From contig CM060070.1 in assembly GCA_030533445.1 (NCBI GenBank), forward strand, positions 20,588,001 to 20,652,000: DNA of 64,000 nucleotides, read 5' to 3'. Origin of the DNA: Cyprinodon diabolis. Lineage: Eukaryota; Chordata; Actinopteri; Cyprinodontiformes; Cyprinodontidae. This document shows, in pieces, positions 12,933 to 23,972 of the stretch (within the stretch, counting starts at the first letter, position 1; each line of letters starts with the position of its first letter). The notes beneath the pieces were generated by a model. That model saw only the letters and a program-made list of their open reading frames with translations. It made no database searches and had not been told where the DNA came from. The position numbers were made by a program, and so were the translations under genes.

Positions 12933-14180
12933 CACTATATTGCCAAAAGTATTTGCTCACCCATCCAAATTATTGGAATCAGGTGTTCCAATCACTTCCA
13001 TGGCCACAGGTGTATAAATTCAAGCACCTAGGCATGCAGACTGTTTTTACAAACATTTGTGAAAGAATGGGTCGCTCTCAGGAGCTCAGTGAATTCCAGC
13101 GTGGAACTGTGATAGGATGCCACCTGTGCAACAAATCCAGTCGTGAAATTTCCTCGCTCCTAAATATTCCACAGTCAACTGTCAGCTGTATTATAAGAAA
13201 ATGGAAGTGTTTGGGAACGACAGCAACTCAGCCACGAAGTGGTAGGCCACGTAAACTGACGGAGCGGGGTCAGCGGATGCTGAAGCGCATAGTGCGAAGA
13301 GGTCGCCAACTTTCTGCAGAGTCAATCACTACAGACCTCCAAACTTCATGTGGCCTTCAGATTAGCTCAAGAACAGTGCGCAGAGAGCTTCATGGAATGG
13401 GTTTCCATGGTCGAGCAGCTGCATCCAAGCCATACATAACCAAGTGCAATGCAAAGCGTCGGATGCGGTGGTGTAAAGCACGCCGCCACTGGACTCTAGA
13501 GCAGTGGAGACGCGTTCTCTGGAGTGACGAATCGCGCTTCTCCATCTGGCAATCTGATGGACGGGTCTGGGTTTGGCGGTTGCCAGGAGAACGGTACTTG
13601 TCTGACTGCATTGTGCCAAGTGTAAAGTTTGGTGGAGGGGGGATTATGGTGTGGGGTTGTTTTTCAGGAGCTGGGCTTGGCCCCTTAGTTCCAGTGAAAG
13701 GAACTCTGAATGCTTCAGCATACCAAGACATTTTGGACAATTCCATGCTCCCAACTTTGTGGGAACAGTTTGGAGCTGGCCCCTTCCTCTTCCAACATGA
13801 CTGTGCACCAGTGCACAAAGCAAGGTCCATAAAGACATGGATGACAGAGTCTGGTGTGGATGAACTTGACTGGCCTGCACAGAGTCCTGACCTCAACCCG
13901 ATAGAACACCTTTGGGATGAATTAGAGCGGAGACTGAGAGCCAGGCCTTCTCGTCCAACATCAGTGTGCGACCTCACAAATGCGCTTCTGGAAGAATGGT
14001 CAAAAATTCCCATAAACACACTCCTAAACCTTGTGGACAGCCTTCCCAGAAGAGTTGAAGCTGTTCTAGCTGCAAAGGGTGGACCGACGTCATATTGAAC
14101 CCTATGGATTAGGAACGGGATGTCACTTAAGCTCATATGTGAGTCAAGGCAGGTGAGCAAATACTTTTGGCAATATAGTG
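12933..14180 (+). mobile_element. Tc1/mariner transposon, apparently intact
   Basis: This 1,248-base element is flanked by TA dinucleotides (12931-12932 and 14181-14182), the Tc1/mariner target. The ends start CACTATATTGCCAAAAGTA and are perfect inverted repeats over 29 bases (12933-12961 and 14152-14180). It encloses one uninterrupted transposase. Elements of this superfamily excise and reinsert through a DNA intermediate. The terminal repeats are short, unlike the roughly 200-base repeats of the second Tc1 element at 36543. Perfect ends and an open reading frame suggest recent arrival, in contrast to every other element in the window. Confidence 0.95.
13067..14098 (+). CDS. Tc1-type transposase, full length (343 aa)
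   Basis: The enzyme binds the terminal repeats, cuts the element out and joins it to a TA site. I chose the ATG at 13067 ([10 protein letters not shown]) because Tc1 transposases usually begin this way; the frame is open upstream to 12953, but that part lies in terminal-repeat sequence. Residues 1-115 hold paired-type helix-turn-helix units ([20 protein letters not shown], then a second helix set near SSRTVRREL). A GRPR hook lies at 59-62. The catalytic triad is D154 (LWSDES), D245 (FQHDCAPVH) and E280 ([14 protein letters not shown]), with 34 residues between the second D and the E: the DD34E pattern. A glycine-rich [11 protein letters not shown] box is at about 187-197. The length equals the family norm of about 340 and no stop or frameshift is present. 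Whether it is catalytically active cannot be told from sequence. Confidence 0.95.
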   Translation: MGRSQELSEFQRGTVIGCHLCNKSSREISSLLNIPQSTVSCIIRKWKCLGTTATQPRSGRPRKLTERGQRMLKRIVRRGRQLSAESITTDLQTSCGLQISSRTVRRELHGMGFHGRAAASKPYITKCNAKRRMRWCKARRHWTLEQWRRVLWSDESRFSIWQSDGRVWVWRLPGERYLSDCIVPSVKFGGGGIMVWGCFSGAGLGPLVPVKGTLNASAYQDILDNSMLPTLWEQFGAGPFLFQHDCAPVHKARSIKTWMTESGVDELDWPAQSPDLNPIEHLWDELERRLRARPSRPTSVCDLTNALLEEWSKIPINTLLNLVDSLPRRVEAVLAAKGGPTSY

Positions 14181-14182
14181 TA

Positions 14183-15441
14183 TCTTTAGAGCACGTTATA
14201 GGGACCTGTAATTGCCTTTTCAAAGGTAGAACTATTAGAAAGCTGTTCAAAGAAAAGTCATTTTCAGCCTCGCATTGAGAAGAGTCCAAATTTGAGGCGG
14301 GTAAATTAGGGTCATAGATGGACCTTCAGCTTTACAGCATCCCAATATCTTAAGTACGGCATGAAGTTAGTCCAGCAACTTTGAGAAACGCTTGTGTGGG
14401 CATCATGTCTCGGTCATGTTCATCCCTTTGTTATATTGTGTGACATGCATCATAACCATCTGCCCTGCTGCAGTGATTGAACTCTTCTGTTTCTGACAGA
14501 GTAAATATTTAAAATTGGGCCTAAACCCTGAAATTCATGTTTCTAAGAAAATTATATAATTGATTATCTAATTATAAGATGATTCTTATTAAAACAATGA
14601 CCAAATCTAATACACTAAATCTCTTCGCTGCTGCTTTCATGATACATCTTGGTCCTGCACCTCAATATATTGACTTCATTCAGTGTTTCTTAAAATCTCT
14701 AACATCCCTAAACCAAACAGCCTGAAACAGGTGGAAGTGTAATGTTCCAGCTAATGACATTCATAATCTTTATCACATTTAAGAATGTAGTTGCTAGAAA
14801 TTATTTTGCAAGATAAGTACCCATTTGAAGGTAAGCAAAGTTATATTAACTATTCATTACTCATTTGGTTAAGGGCTGAAATGATTAATCATACTGATCT
14901 TGATTAACTTTGAATCAATTGGAATGCATGATCTGGTTGAATTGTTGGTTTCATTCAGGAGAGCATCCTTTAATACGTTTGTAACACAGAAGATCTACAA
15001 ATGGAACAAATCATGTCAAATTATTTAATGAAAGAATATTGTGATTTTTATTTTCTCAGGTTTTTAAATATAGTAAAAAGATCCAGGAAAAAACACAATG
15101 ATCAAACAGACCATCCGATCAGTTTTCAGTATGAAATAGAACAACAATGATACAATGGCACGCAGTGTTCTTCCATGATCCACCCAGTTAAAAAGAACAG
15201 GAGAAAAAGAGAACAGTATTAAACTGAAACTAGACCAAATATGATTTCAAAAAGTCCTAAATAATCAAACGTGCTGCCACTCCCCATTGATAAAATAGTA
15301 ATATCTCTTTAAAAAGCACTAAACAAGTGGTGCTGAAAAGTTGTATACTTATCAAGGTGTTGCTTCTAATGCAGGAATATGTTTGCAATATGAGACCTGA
15401 AGGGAGGATTTTTTTTTGTTGTTGTTTCTTCAAAACAACTC
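14183..15441. other. Non-coding intronic DNA
   Basis: No gene or repeat boundary is recognised. Sequence is AT-rich with several short inverted words but nothing I can support as a unit. Confidence 0.5.
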
Positions 15442-15445
15442 TTAA

Positions 15446-15800
15446 AGGTACTATATAGTGGAGGATGTTCTTTTTCAGACTGGATCATCAAAATAAGTGG
15501 TCCTCCTAATTGTCATTCATTCTGGCGATATGTTTACATGCTCGTCCCAATTTTGACTTGCCGTTGGTGTGTCTGACATAGTGGAAAAATTCCAAATTTT
15601 CTTCTGAAAAGTAAGTTTTTATCAGTGATGCAAGATGCAACTTTTAAACAGAGTGTGCACGAGGAAATGGGCTTATGCATGCTCTTACATGCATTTAATA
15701 GGCATTTCCTCTCGGGAGCAGGTGCAGGGTTGTGCATGTATATATTTTTTTTAAGTTGAGAGGGTGGCTCAAAAACTTGTGAAAATCCTCCACTATACCT
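15446..15800 (-). mobile_element. TTAA-flanked non-autonomous DNA element, second copy
   Basis: It is flanked by TTAA (15442-15445 and 15801-15804). The ends are AGGTACTATATAGTGGAGGAT on the left and, reading the other strand, AGGTATAGTGGAGGATTTTC on the right. On the reverse strand it aligns along its length with 4504-4762 plus 9985-10089, including the 'aggaaatgcctattaaatgc', 'cctcgtgcacactctg' and 'gacaattaggaggaccact' words. It is uninterrupted and serves as an empty-site reference for the L1 insertion. On the minus strand a 20-codon ATG frame begins with MSDTPTASQNW. It is too short to call a gene but could be a leftover of a captured or ancestral first exon. Confidence 0.85.
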
Positions 15801-15804
15801 TTAA

Positions 15805-17335
15805 CTTTCATGCCTACCTTAATGCATGTATACTAATTTGTGTGAGGCACAGGTGCAGAGATGATTCAAGAAAATGTCAGGGTCAGATAAAGGTATATCA
15901 CACGTCCTTCTTGTTTAGACCTATTAAGAACGTGACCTATTTCCCCTTGTGAAACAAGTGATGGGAGACAAAAAACTATATGTATATATACATTATTAAG
16001 CTTTACTGCAATAAGAGTTAGGCTACTGTCATCCATACTATGGCTGCTACCATGATTAGCCTATTTAGGAACATTTCAGGTGGATTTGTCTTATTTTTTA
16101 TGAATATCTGTTTGAATATCTCAGACCACACCAAATTTGGATTTGGTAAGAGTCAAGCATAAAAAAAATTATCTTGTGTTATGAGCTGTACACTTGTAGG
16201 TAAAACTAAAAGTGTTTGGTTTTCAAATTTATTTTGTTTTCTTGCCCCTTTCTTTGATTGATAAGTTGCAATTAAAACAACCAATGTTTTAGACAGGAAA
16301 CACATTTTGGATAAAAGTATTTTTACTAAAAACATTTCCAAGAATCCGGCACAACCTTCCCAGATTCTACTGGAGTTTTACTTCCATAAAGAGGATCCTT
16401 TTTCACTGTTGCCTCATACATGATCAATATGAAGGATTGCTGCAAAGTTAATGACTCCTATCATAGTCAAAGACCCCCACCGCCCACACCAACATGCCAT
16501 TTTAGCTGTTGTGTTTTCAGATCAGTTGTGTTTTTCCTTCCCTTTTGGTGATTTTCAGAGGAGCTGCCGCATTAACTGTCTGACTTCTAGTTCTCTGTGG
16601 AATGAATAATGCTGGTTTATTTTAAGACAATTTGACTTCTTATTCGTCTGTGGTGATCAATATTGACCTGCTGAATCCCAACAGACTCAAAGTAATAGAT
16701 TACTTTTCTAATACCGGTAATCTGCATAGTTTGTCCCTCTATCCAACAATAACTAAACCTAGCTAATTTTTTTTTTGTCAGAATAACATGACAGAATCTA
16801 ACATTAATATGTTCATTAGTAATTTTGGGGTTCCAGCAAGAAGTGGTTTGTAATATGTGACATCACTGATCGCCCATTTTTACTTTGTGTGACTGAAAAC
16901 TTAAATATATCAAAGAGGATAGTGACAGCAAGAATTAAGGAAACTATCAATGACTTTCATAGCAGTTTAAAAGATCAGCACTTGAGCTCAGTAACCTCTG
17001 AAACATGTAGATAATTTTCTAAACATCGTTGTTTCTCTGTATAATACACCCTGTCCAGTTAAAAACATACTACTTTAAGAAAAAAATCAATAAAATCCTT
17101 TTTTGTAAACAAAAAAAAAACTATGCAAGTTGTTTATCAAAGTCAAAACTAAAGATGCAGAATAAAGACATAAGATATACAAAAACGAACTAAGATAGAA
17201 TTTGAACTCCTCAAACGTTATATTTAAGCAAATCCTGTATATTAATAGAACAAATATGAAGAACATACTGAATGGCTTGATGCAACAGGGACCATCAAAC
17301 ATGGATTATCCGAATTATTTTTATGGTATAAATGG
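15805..17335. other. Non-coding intronic DNA
   Basis: No gene is recognised. A block at 16870-17335 is AT-rich with A-tracts (17109-17119). Reading frames at 16153-16341 and 17087-17302 are hydrophobic and low-complexity only. Confidence 0.45.
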
Positions 17336-17460
17336 AGATATTTTCAATATGGTGGTGGTAGTGTGATGGTCTGAGTCTGCTTTGCTGCTTTAAGACATGG
17401 ATAACTTGCCATAATCGTTAAAAGTTGGAATTCTGTGAGGACTTCTTGAAGGGGGGATGA
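17336..17460 (+). mobile_element. Fossil Tc1/mariner transposase fragment
   Basis: The phrase 'ggtggtggtagtgtgatggt' followed by ctgagtctgctttgctgctt is the decayed glycine-rich box of Tc1 transposases (GGGSVMVWGCFAA in intact relatives), here interrupted by stops. The fragment has no visible terminal repeats. It belongs to a different, older lineage than the intact copy at 12.9 kb, whose corresponding DNA reads differently. Confidence 0.6.
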
Positions 17461-18135
17461 TTTTAATCAAAATTATATTTGGATTATGCAGATCTGTCAG
17501 TGGAATAGGGTATTCACAGTGTTTTTTCTGCAAAATGAGTCTTTGGAGATTTAATTAGAGGTTCTACGTAACTAAATTAAGTTCACCATTAAGTTTAACC
17601 TCAATAATCCAGAAATAGAAATAACAACCTGAATTTCATCTATGTGGGACAAGTAGACATTTCTTAACTTATACTTTAGGTTTTCCAATGATAATGATGG
17701 TAAAAAAGTCTCTCTATCCTTGTATTGTATTATGACTGTCATTGGTTTGCCCTTTTAGTTGGTTGTTTATAGAAACAGTAAAGTGTTTGTGTGTGTCACA
17801 GTGGATTCCCCCACATACTGGCCCCCTACTGGCTTTCTAGCTAATGTGATGTCTTTCTCTCTGTGTGTGTCTCTGTTTTTATGACTGTGTGTCTACGTCT
17901 TTTGTTGTTTTTTTTTGCCCAATTTTTTCTTTTTGCCACATTCGACTGGTCATCTACCTTCCTTGTTTTCTGTGTGCTTTCGGGCATGTTTTGCATGTTT
18001 GTGTTTGCTTTAAATGTATGTTTGTGTTTGTCTTTGTCCCCACCCGTGTCTGTGCATCTCTTTCTTTGTGTTTGCTCCCATCCTTGGTCTTGTCTTTTCC
18101 CTTTCGTTGGCGTCTCCATAATGTCCTTCCTCCAG

Positions 18136-18443
18136 CCTTTGTGACTTTGCTGAACGGGGACCAGGCTCAGGATGCCATCCGCTCCCTCCACCACAGCACT
18201 GTCCGAGGACGCCTGATCAACGTCACGCTGCAGCCCACAGATTCCCTGCTCTGCCTCACCAACCTGCCCCACACCTTCACGGCGCAGCAGTTCGAGGAGT
18301 TGGTGCGCTTGTATGGAAACATAGAGCGCTCCTTCCTGGTTTACAGTGACCTAACGGGCCACTCCAAGGGATATGGGTTTGTCGAGTACATGAAGAAGGA
18401 CTCTGCCTCAAGGGCCCGCTCGGAGCTGTTGGGTCGCCCTCTG
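18136..18443 (+). CDS. raver2: raver2 exon: end of RRM1 and most of RRM2
   Basis: Raver proteins are nuclear RNA-binding partners of the splicing repressor PTB. This exon follows the acceptor cttcctccag and ends at CTG before the donor gtacgt. It enters with one codon base upstream (G|CC) and leaves in phase 0. The first 40 or so residues ([17 protein letters not shown], then [10 protein letters not shown]) finish RRM1. RRM2 then begins with RNP2 LLCLTNLP and contains [19 protein letters not shown] and RNP1 KGYGFVEY. The wording follows mammalian RAVER2 closely (for example LVRAYGNIERCFLVYS in my recollection of RAVER2) and is further from RAVER1. The preceding 270 bases are pyrimidine-rich intron, so the long open frame from 17865 is mostly not coding. 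Confidence 0.95.
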
Positions 18444-18708
18444 GTACGTGTGAACAATAGAAATTAAACAAATAATCATTCGCTTTCAATTATCTAGCTA
18501 TAAAAGAAAAAAAAAAGGTTTCTATGTATTTCTTGATGATGAAAGATAAGGAATTTCCAGTTTTGCAATGCCACAATGTATCGTGATCACACAATACGAC
18601 AAAGATACCTCTATATATGATTATTATGGTAATGATATTGTAATAGTAAAATAGGAGGAAGAACATCCTGTAACTGATGGGTTTGTATTTCAAGCACCTA
18701 ATAAACGC

Positions 18709-18760
18709 ATCCATCTATCCATCCATCCATCCATCCATCCATCCATCCATCTATCCATCA
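18709..18760 (+). repeat. (ATCC)n microsatellite
   Basis: About twelve ATCC units, with two CTATCC variants, are seen directly. It may be the tail of a decayed LINE, as such tails are common in fish. Confidence 0.9.
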
Positions 18761-19444
18761 GTTCAGCCATCTAAATTGGCACCAATTGTATGGACTCCTT
18801 CTGTCAGCATGCCCCACATCAGCTGTGATTACGTTGTAGCTTGCCAGCATCAGTGTATGAAAGTGTGTATTAATTGATAAATACATTTATGTAACATAAG
18901 TCCCTCTGGGGTCCTCAGGCTTGATAAAAATGCTATAGAATAACAGGTCATGAGCTATTTTACTATAAACTACTCATTAATGTATTTTTAGCTCAACGTT
19001 GACATAGGCTGTTGTCGTGCATTTCTTTATAGATGAGGAATTGTATATGATTTGCTTTTTTCAAAATAATGGTGTAAATATGTAACTGCTAACTAACATC
19101 ATAGCTTTTAAAATGCTCTATACAGTGTTTATTACTAAACTGTCCCTAAATGATTTGAGAAACTTTAGATAATTTAGATCTGATAATTAAATGTTGCTAT
19201 CATCCAACACATAAGCTCAGACATTCCTAAAACATTTAGTTGTTTTCAAAATAGAACATATTATTGTGCAGTTATGCAATCTTTTATTTATTTTTTTCTG
19301 TAAAGTCAGCAACTTGTTTCCTAGATTTTATTCAAACATGAAAATGAGCATTGACAATCATCAGCTTGTCTATTAAATGAAGAACAAGCAACTCCTGAAC
19401 CAGTCCTGTGACTGTTAGATGTGTCCCTAGTTTATCGCACCATA

Positions 19445-19448
<4 letters not shown>

Positions 19449-19510
<62 letters not shown>
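19449..19510 (+). repeat. (AT)31 microsatellite
   Basis: A pure AT dinucleotide run of 62 bases in the first visible raver2 intron, about 320 bases before the next exon. The exact length is likely variable between individuals. Confidence 0.95.
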
Positions 19511-19513
<3 letters not shown>

Positions 19514-19829
19514 TTTTACCTTAAACCTGATTTGTTGTAATCACTCACTGAGTACTTTAAAGAGCCAAATATGGGCGCTAACAGTTGAGCCTGGTTGAAA
19601 TGTCTGTACATTCAAAACGTTTTTTGCCCTTTTATTTGTGATGCTTAAGTCGAATACTTTAGAGATGGAAACAGAAATTTTACTTTACTGATAAATTTAA
19701 CTCAGTTTGTATGGAATACATCTATTACAGATTCTACACTTTGTGATTATTATGACCTGGCTGACTGAAAATGTATATTTAGTCAGTTTGAACTATTTTA
19801 ATGTGTTTGTGCTTTACTAAATGTTTCAG

Positions 19830-19994
19830 GGGGATCGGTCGCTGATGGTCCAGTGGATGGATGTCAACCAGCTGAGCCAGGAGGAGAACCTTCATTCAAA
19901 GTGTTTGTGTGTCGACCGGCTGCCTCTTGACCTCTGCAACTCCGAGGAACTCGCCCAACTCTTCTCTGAAACATATAAACCAATCTTCTGCCAG
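19830..19994 (+). CDS. raver2: raver2 exon: end of RRM2, start of RRM3
   Basis: The exon is 165 bases, 55 codons, phase 0 at both ends, between atgtttcag and gtaaga. It begins GDRSLMVQWMDVNQL, the last strand of RRM2. It then enters RRM3 with RNP2 CLCVDRLP and the helix SEELAQLFSETYKPIFCQ. The QWMDVN word is shared with RAVER2 and absent from RAVER1 as I remember it, and is one of the better arguments for the paralogue assignment. The next exon lies 19 kb away. Confidence 0.95.
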
Positions 19995-20756
19995 GTAAGA
20001 TTTGGCTGTTGTTTATTTTGTATTTTAACTGTTGCAAGCTATATCTGATGAAAGAAAATATCATCAGTATTACTGAGAGCTCACTACATAGGTCATGACA
20101 TAAACAGAAGTTGGCTTTTATCAAAAGGAATCAAGAATCATACTCTCAATGGGCTGCAGAGATCTCGGATAAACAGGGAGTGGACCACAATTTTTTCCAT
20201 TGCTGGATTACAGAGACACATGCTTTTCTGGCACACCTGTAGCCTTCCACCTCACCATGTTCCTTGTGGGGGGGATCATTTGGTTCCAAGTGGAACGTTC
20301 TAATCCCTCTTTTGAACCCAGTAGAACCCCCCCACACACAAAAAACCCCCCAAATTATACCAGGTCTGTTGGCCTATAATTTTGACATCATGATTGACTC
20401 TAAAAAGAGTGCATATCACGGTAAACACACCATCTCCATACCGCCCCATGGTTGCATGGTTGGGGTAGTCAGTTCAGTTTTGAATCGCTATTTTTTTACT
20501 GTCCAAATGCAATGTTACACTGAAGTACACAGGCAATCGTTGAGCACTTGGACCAAGCGGAAAACTGCAGCTCAAGCTGAAGCCTGCTTCCCTGAGTTTA
20601 GACCGCTGACAAGCTCCTGATCGGCCAGGATGTCTGAAAAAAGTAAGAGAGACATAGGCTTCTTTAAAAGTCAAAGTATAAGTTACATTCAAAGAATTGT
20701 GTCACACCCCTCCTAAAACACCTTCATTGGCTCCATGACTGTGATTTTATATATGA

Positions 20757-20757
20757 G

Positions 20758-20809
<52 letters not shown>

Positions 20810-20884
20810 GGTGTATATATTATATATATATACGGTGTATATATATATATATATATATACACCGTATATATATATATATACACC

Positions 20885-20917
<33 letters not shown>
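20757..20917 (+). repeat. AT-rich palindromic microsatellite
   Basis: An (AT)n tract is interrupted by four 7-base islands: ACGGTGT at 20808 and 20832, and its reverse complement ACACCGT at 20859 and 20880. The islands are arranged symmetrically about position 20848, so the tract can fold as a long hairpin or cruciform. Open frames reading YIYIYI in both strands are a by-product. Confidence 0.93.
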
Positions 20918-20929
20918 ACCTCATAAAAA

Positions 20930-21110
20930 TGATAAAACTATTTGTTTGGGATGGAAGAGATGCAAGAGAAAGTGGAGGAAATGTACAGAGAATGTGGAGG
21001 CCCATTATACAGAGGAGTCCTTAACAGAAACCTGCAAAGTTTCCTAAAGACTAGAAAATAGGGGTGGATGTTTATCTTCCAGTGGGACAGTGGCTCTATG
21101 AAGTATATTC
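20930..21110 (+). mobile_element. Probable fossil Tc1/mariner fragment
   Basis: The phrases 'cctgcaaagtttcctaaaga' and 'ggatgtttatcttccagtgg' followed by gacagtgg resemble the decayed second half of fish mariner-like transposases (the stretch before the second catalytic D, usually read as F-Q-Q-D-N). The similarity is from memory and the block is short, so this is a tentative call. Confidence 0.4.
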
Positions 21111-22899
21111 ATATTATAGTAGCTCACTCAATGTACATGCTTGAATCCAATTAAGACTGTGTGGCTTTCAAAATTAATGTTCCAAGTACAATGTTTAGGT
21201 TTGTAAAGCTATTAAATATACGATGGATTAACTAAGCATTACAGTAGACTTACAAGTCTGTTGTTTATGGCAGCCACGTTTATTAATCTAAAGAAACGCA
21301 GCCTGAAAATGCAAACATTATGTTGTTTAAAAATGGCTTAGCTTTTATCATGGGAGACACATCAGTTGTATGACCAGGGCTTTGCTGCTGTTGTAACTAT
21401 GCATGTGTTTGTTGGGTGGTGGTAGGGGTAGTACTGCTTAAATGGCCTATAGTGGCCAAATTTACATGGTAAACATACAGTAGTATATTTGTCTGCTAAG
21501 GTGAGGGTGGACCCAGATCAAGGTGGGACTAAAACAATATATATAGCTTAGAACCATTTGAATAATTGCGGATGTGATGAGGAAACCTTTTTGTGATTTG
21601 AAGTTATATTAAACTAATATATTTTAATACAACTGCTCAACCAGTGCCTTAAAAAAATCCCCTTCATCTCCACACTTACTTTTTCCAATGTTTCACTACC
21701 AGGTAGGTGGCACATGTTTAATGGATTTAATCCATTTTGCTCCACCTCTCAGAATGTTCATCGTGAGGTGTGTCTGCAGCATTTGTTTTCTCTCAGATTT
21801 GGTTATTTTTTTAGTTTTTTTGTTTGTTATCTGCTCCTCCCCCTCATAGCCATTTAAAGTTCACTCAATGAATGTCGGCCATCTCCTGCATTTCCAGTTT
21901 TAGCTCCACCCTTCTTCCTCTCCCTCCCACATAGAAATCAATACACCTACATCTTCCTGGTCCCATGATGCTTTGTGGGTGTTTAGCTCATGTTTTGCTG
22001 TTGCAGAGCCAGCAGTGTTTGACCTAAAGTTCAGCTTTTATTTTTCCTGTGTTATGTATTATGTGCCTCTTGAGTCAGTGTTATACTGGTGTTTAAAACA
22101 CATGCATTTGAATGCTTAATGCAAAAAGCATGTGAGGGCCAACTGAACACAGGGCACAAATGCACCAATATACCAGGTTTTACATGTGCGTTCATGCAGT
22201 AATATTCAGCCCACTGCTATATATTACTTTAACATTAATATTTACGTTTTACTCTGATAAACGGTGAGGCTGTTTGATTTTAGCCAATCAAACGCCTTTA
22301 TGCAAATAAACTCCAGAAAAGAGAGTGTGTTTTTTATATTGTGACCGATACAGGCGTTGTTTCTAACTTACTAACACAATAAACTGTGTTAAAAATGTCA
22401 ACATGATGCATCTGCCTAAAAAAAAAGTCTAATCTTTTGCAGTTTAATTTTCTCATTGTGTCATACTTGTCCTCCCAGTTATCACTCAGCTTATCTGAAT
22501 TAAAGTTAATTTAAAATTGACTCTCGCTTTATTTACTGTTTTTACAGTACTTAAGATTATTATTTAAAAATAAAGTCCACAAGCATCCTCATTCACATTA
22601 TCTCGTTATGATATATGTTTACATTATTTACTGGGTGCATCTAAAAATAGATATTTTCAATCTAAACACAGATATGATAAAATATAATATAACCTACAAT
22701 AACCTAAATGATGACAGTGTCCCGTCTGACAATGTGGCAATAAGAATAATTGTCTTTATGCCAAAAAGAGCCCAATAGATTTTACTTTCACAAGCGGAAC
22801 AGTACGGCTATCTCCATAGTGTTCTGCTTGATTTATGCATAAAAATAGCTTTATTATATTTTATGCAGGGAGTAATACAGATTATATGGACACTTCAAT

Positions 22900-23935
22900 G
22901 TGAGTAGAACAGGAAAGGACAAACTGAAAAAAGGAGAAAAGATGAAAGAAAGAGGAGATTAAATGGAGATAATGATAAAACATCTTCAGTCTGCTTCATC
23001 ACCTGCAAAGAGATGTAAAAAGAACAGCACAACCAACAGATATAGTATAAGAGATGCAATAAAGTAACACCTTTATACTATCGCTGAAGTATAAGTAGTA
23101 TTATTTAATCTGACATGTATTCTGTGGTAGCTAAAGATAAGAATATGGGCTTTCTGTATGGAAGTGAATCTCTAAGTACCTGGAACCAAGCACCTGTAGT
23201 TGTTTGTGAGAGTGCACTTATGCATGTAAAGCTTATCCAAAAGGGAAAATGCTCAATAGTGGTTGTGATGAGCCAAAGCCTTGTCCCTACCAAGAGCATC
23301 GAGGCGAGCGCTGGGGGACCCAAAGCCCCAGACGTCCAAAGGGATCCCAAGAGCAAAGGTGCCCAGCAGGGGCCAACCCAGAAAATCTGACCCCCCTCCA
23401 AGGGAGGAGGAGAGATGGCCCAGAGGAAATCCCCCAGCAGCTGCAATGCCGGAGTCCCCGGGAGCCACAGGGAAGAGTCCACGGGCTCCACAGTTAGCCA
23501 GCCACCGACCATGGGCCCAAGGGGGCCAGGCCCTGTGAAACATCCCCCAGGAATAAGGCAGTACCCGCCCGGGCATCCACCCCCAAACACTGAGCATCAC
23601 CAGTGCACCGGCGAGCCAAAGCAACAGCCAGCGGAGGGAGTCAGGACAGGAGGAATGGGCTCCACACTTAGCACTTAGAGACTTTAGATGTAGCAGTTCA
23701 GACCGAACCTGACAGATTCGGTCTGTCAGGTCTCAATCACGCCTTCCCACCCTAGTGCCACTAAAAAAAAAAAAACAAAAAATAAAAAAACACAGACGCA
23801 TATTTCATACATAACACTCACTTCCAGTTATCCCAGGAGCGAGGACCCGGAAGTGCCGGTGGCCGGTCCCGGGATTTCCGGATGACTTTGTAGGTGAACC
23901 TGAAATCTGGATGGACACATGTTAGTTCCTTTTTG
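22900..23935 (+). repeat. Long GC-rich dispersed repeat
   Basis: A purine-rich lead-in (22910-22985) is followed by a transition block and then a strongly GC-rich core (23270-23690). An A-rich stretch follows (23763-23806), then a short block ending in ggtcccgggatttccgg near 23880. Composition is unlike the AT-rich intron around it. It has overlapping open frames on both strands, as any GC-rich DNA does, and none resembles a protein. The overall wording is familiar to me as an interspersed teleost repeat, but I cannot name it. Confidence 0.6.
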
Positions 23936-23972
23936 GGTTCAGACCTGTTCACATCTGCTCTATTTTGTCCAC

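Larger units (their letters stand above)
18444..19829 (+). other. raver2 intron with microsatellites
   Basis: This intron of 1,386 bases runs from gtacgt to tttcag. It holds an ATCC run and a 62-base AT run, listed separately, and nothing else I recognise. Confidence 0.85.

Noticed and set aside
13390..14289. 299-codon minus-strand frame
   Set aside because: It lies opposite the intact Tc1 transposase and has no domain of its own; a shadow of the real gene.
17865..18135. Upstream extension of the raver2 frame ([10 protein letters not shown]...)
   Set aside because: It is a T/C-rich intron tract ending in a good acceptor; the conserved protein begins at 18136.
20735..21047. Tyr-Ile repeat frames on both strands
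   Set aside because: Products of the AT microsatellite.
23105..23678. Five overlapping frames in the GC-rich block
   Set aside because: Stops are rare in GC-rich DNA; the frames overlap on both strands and have no domain.
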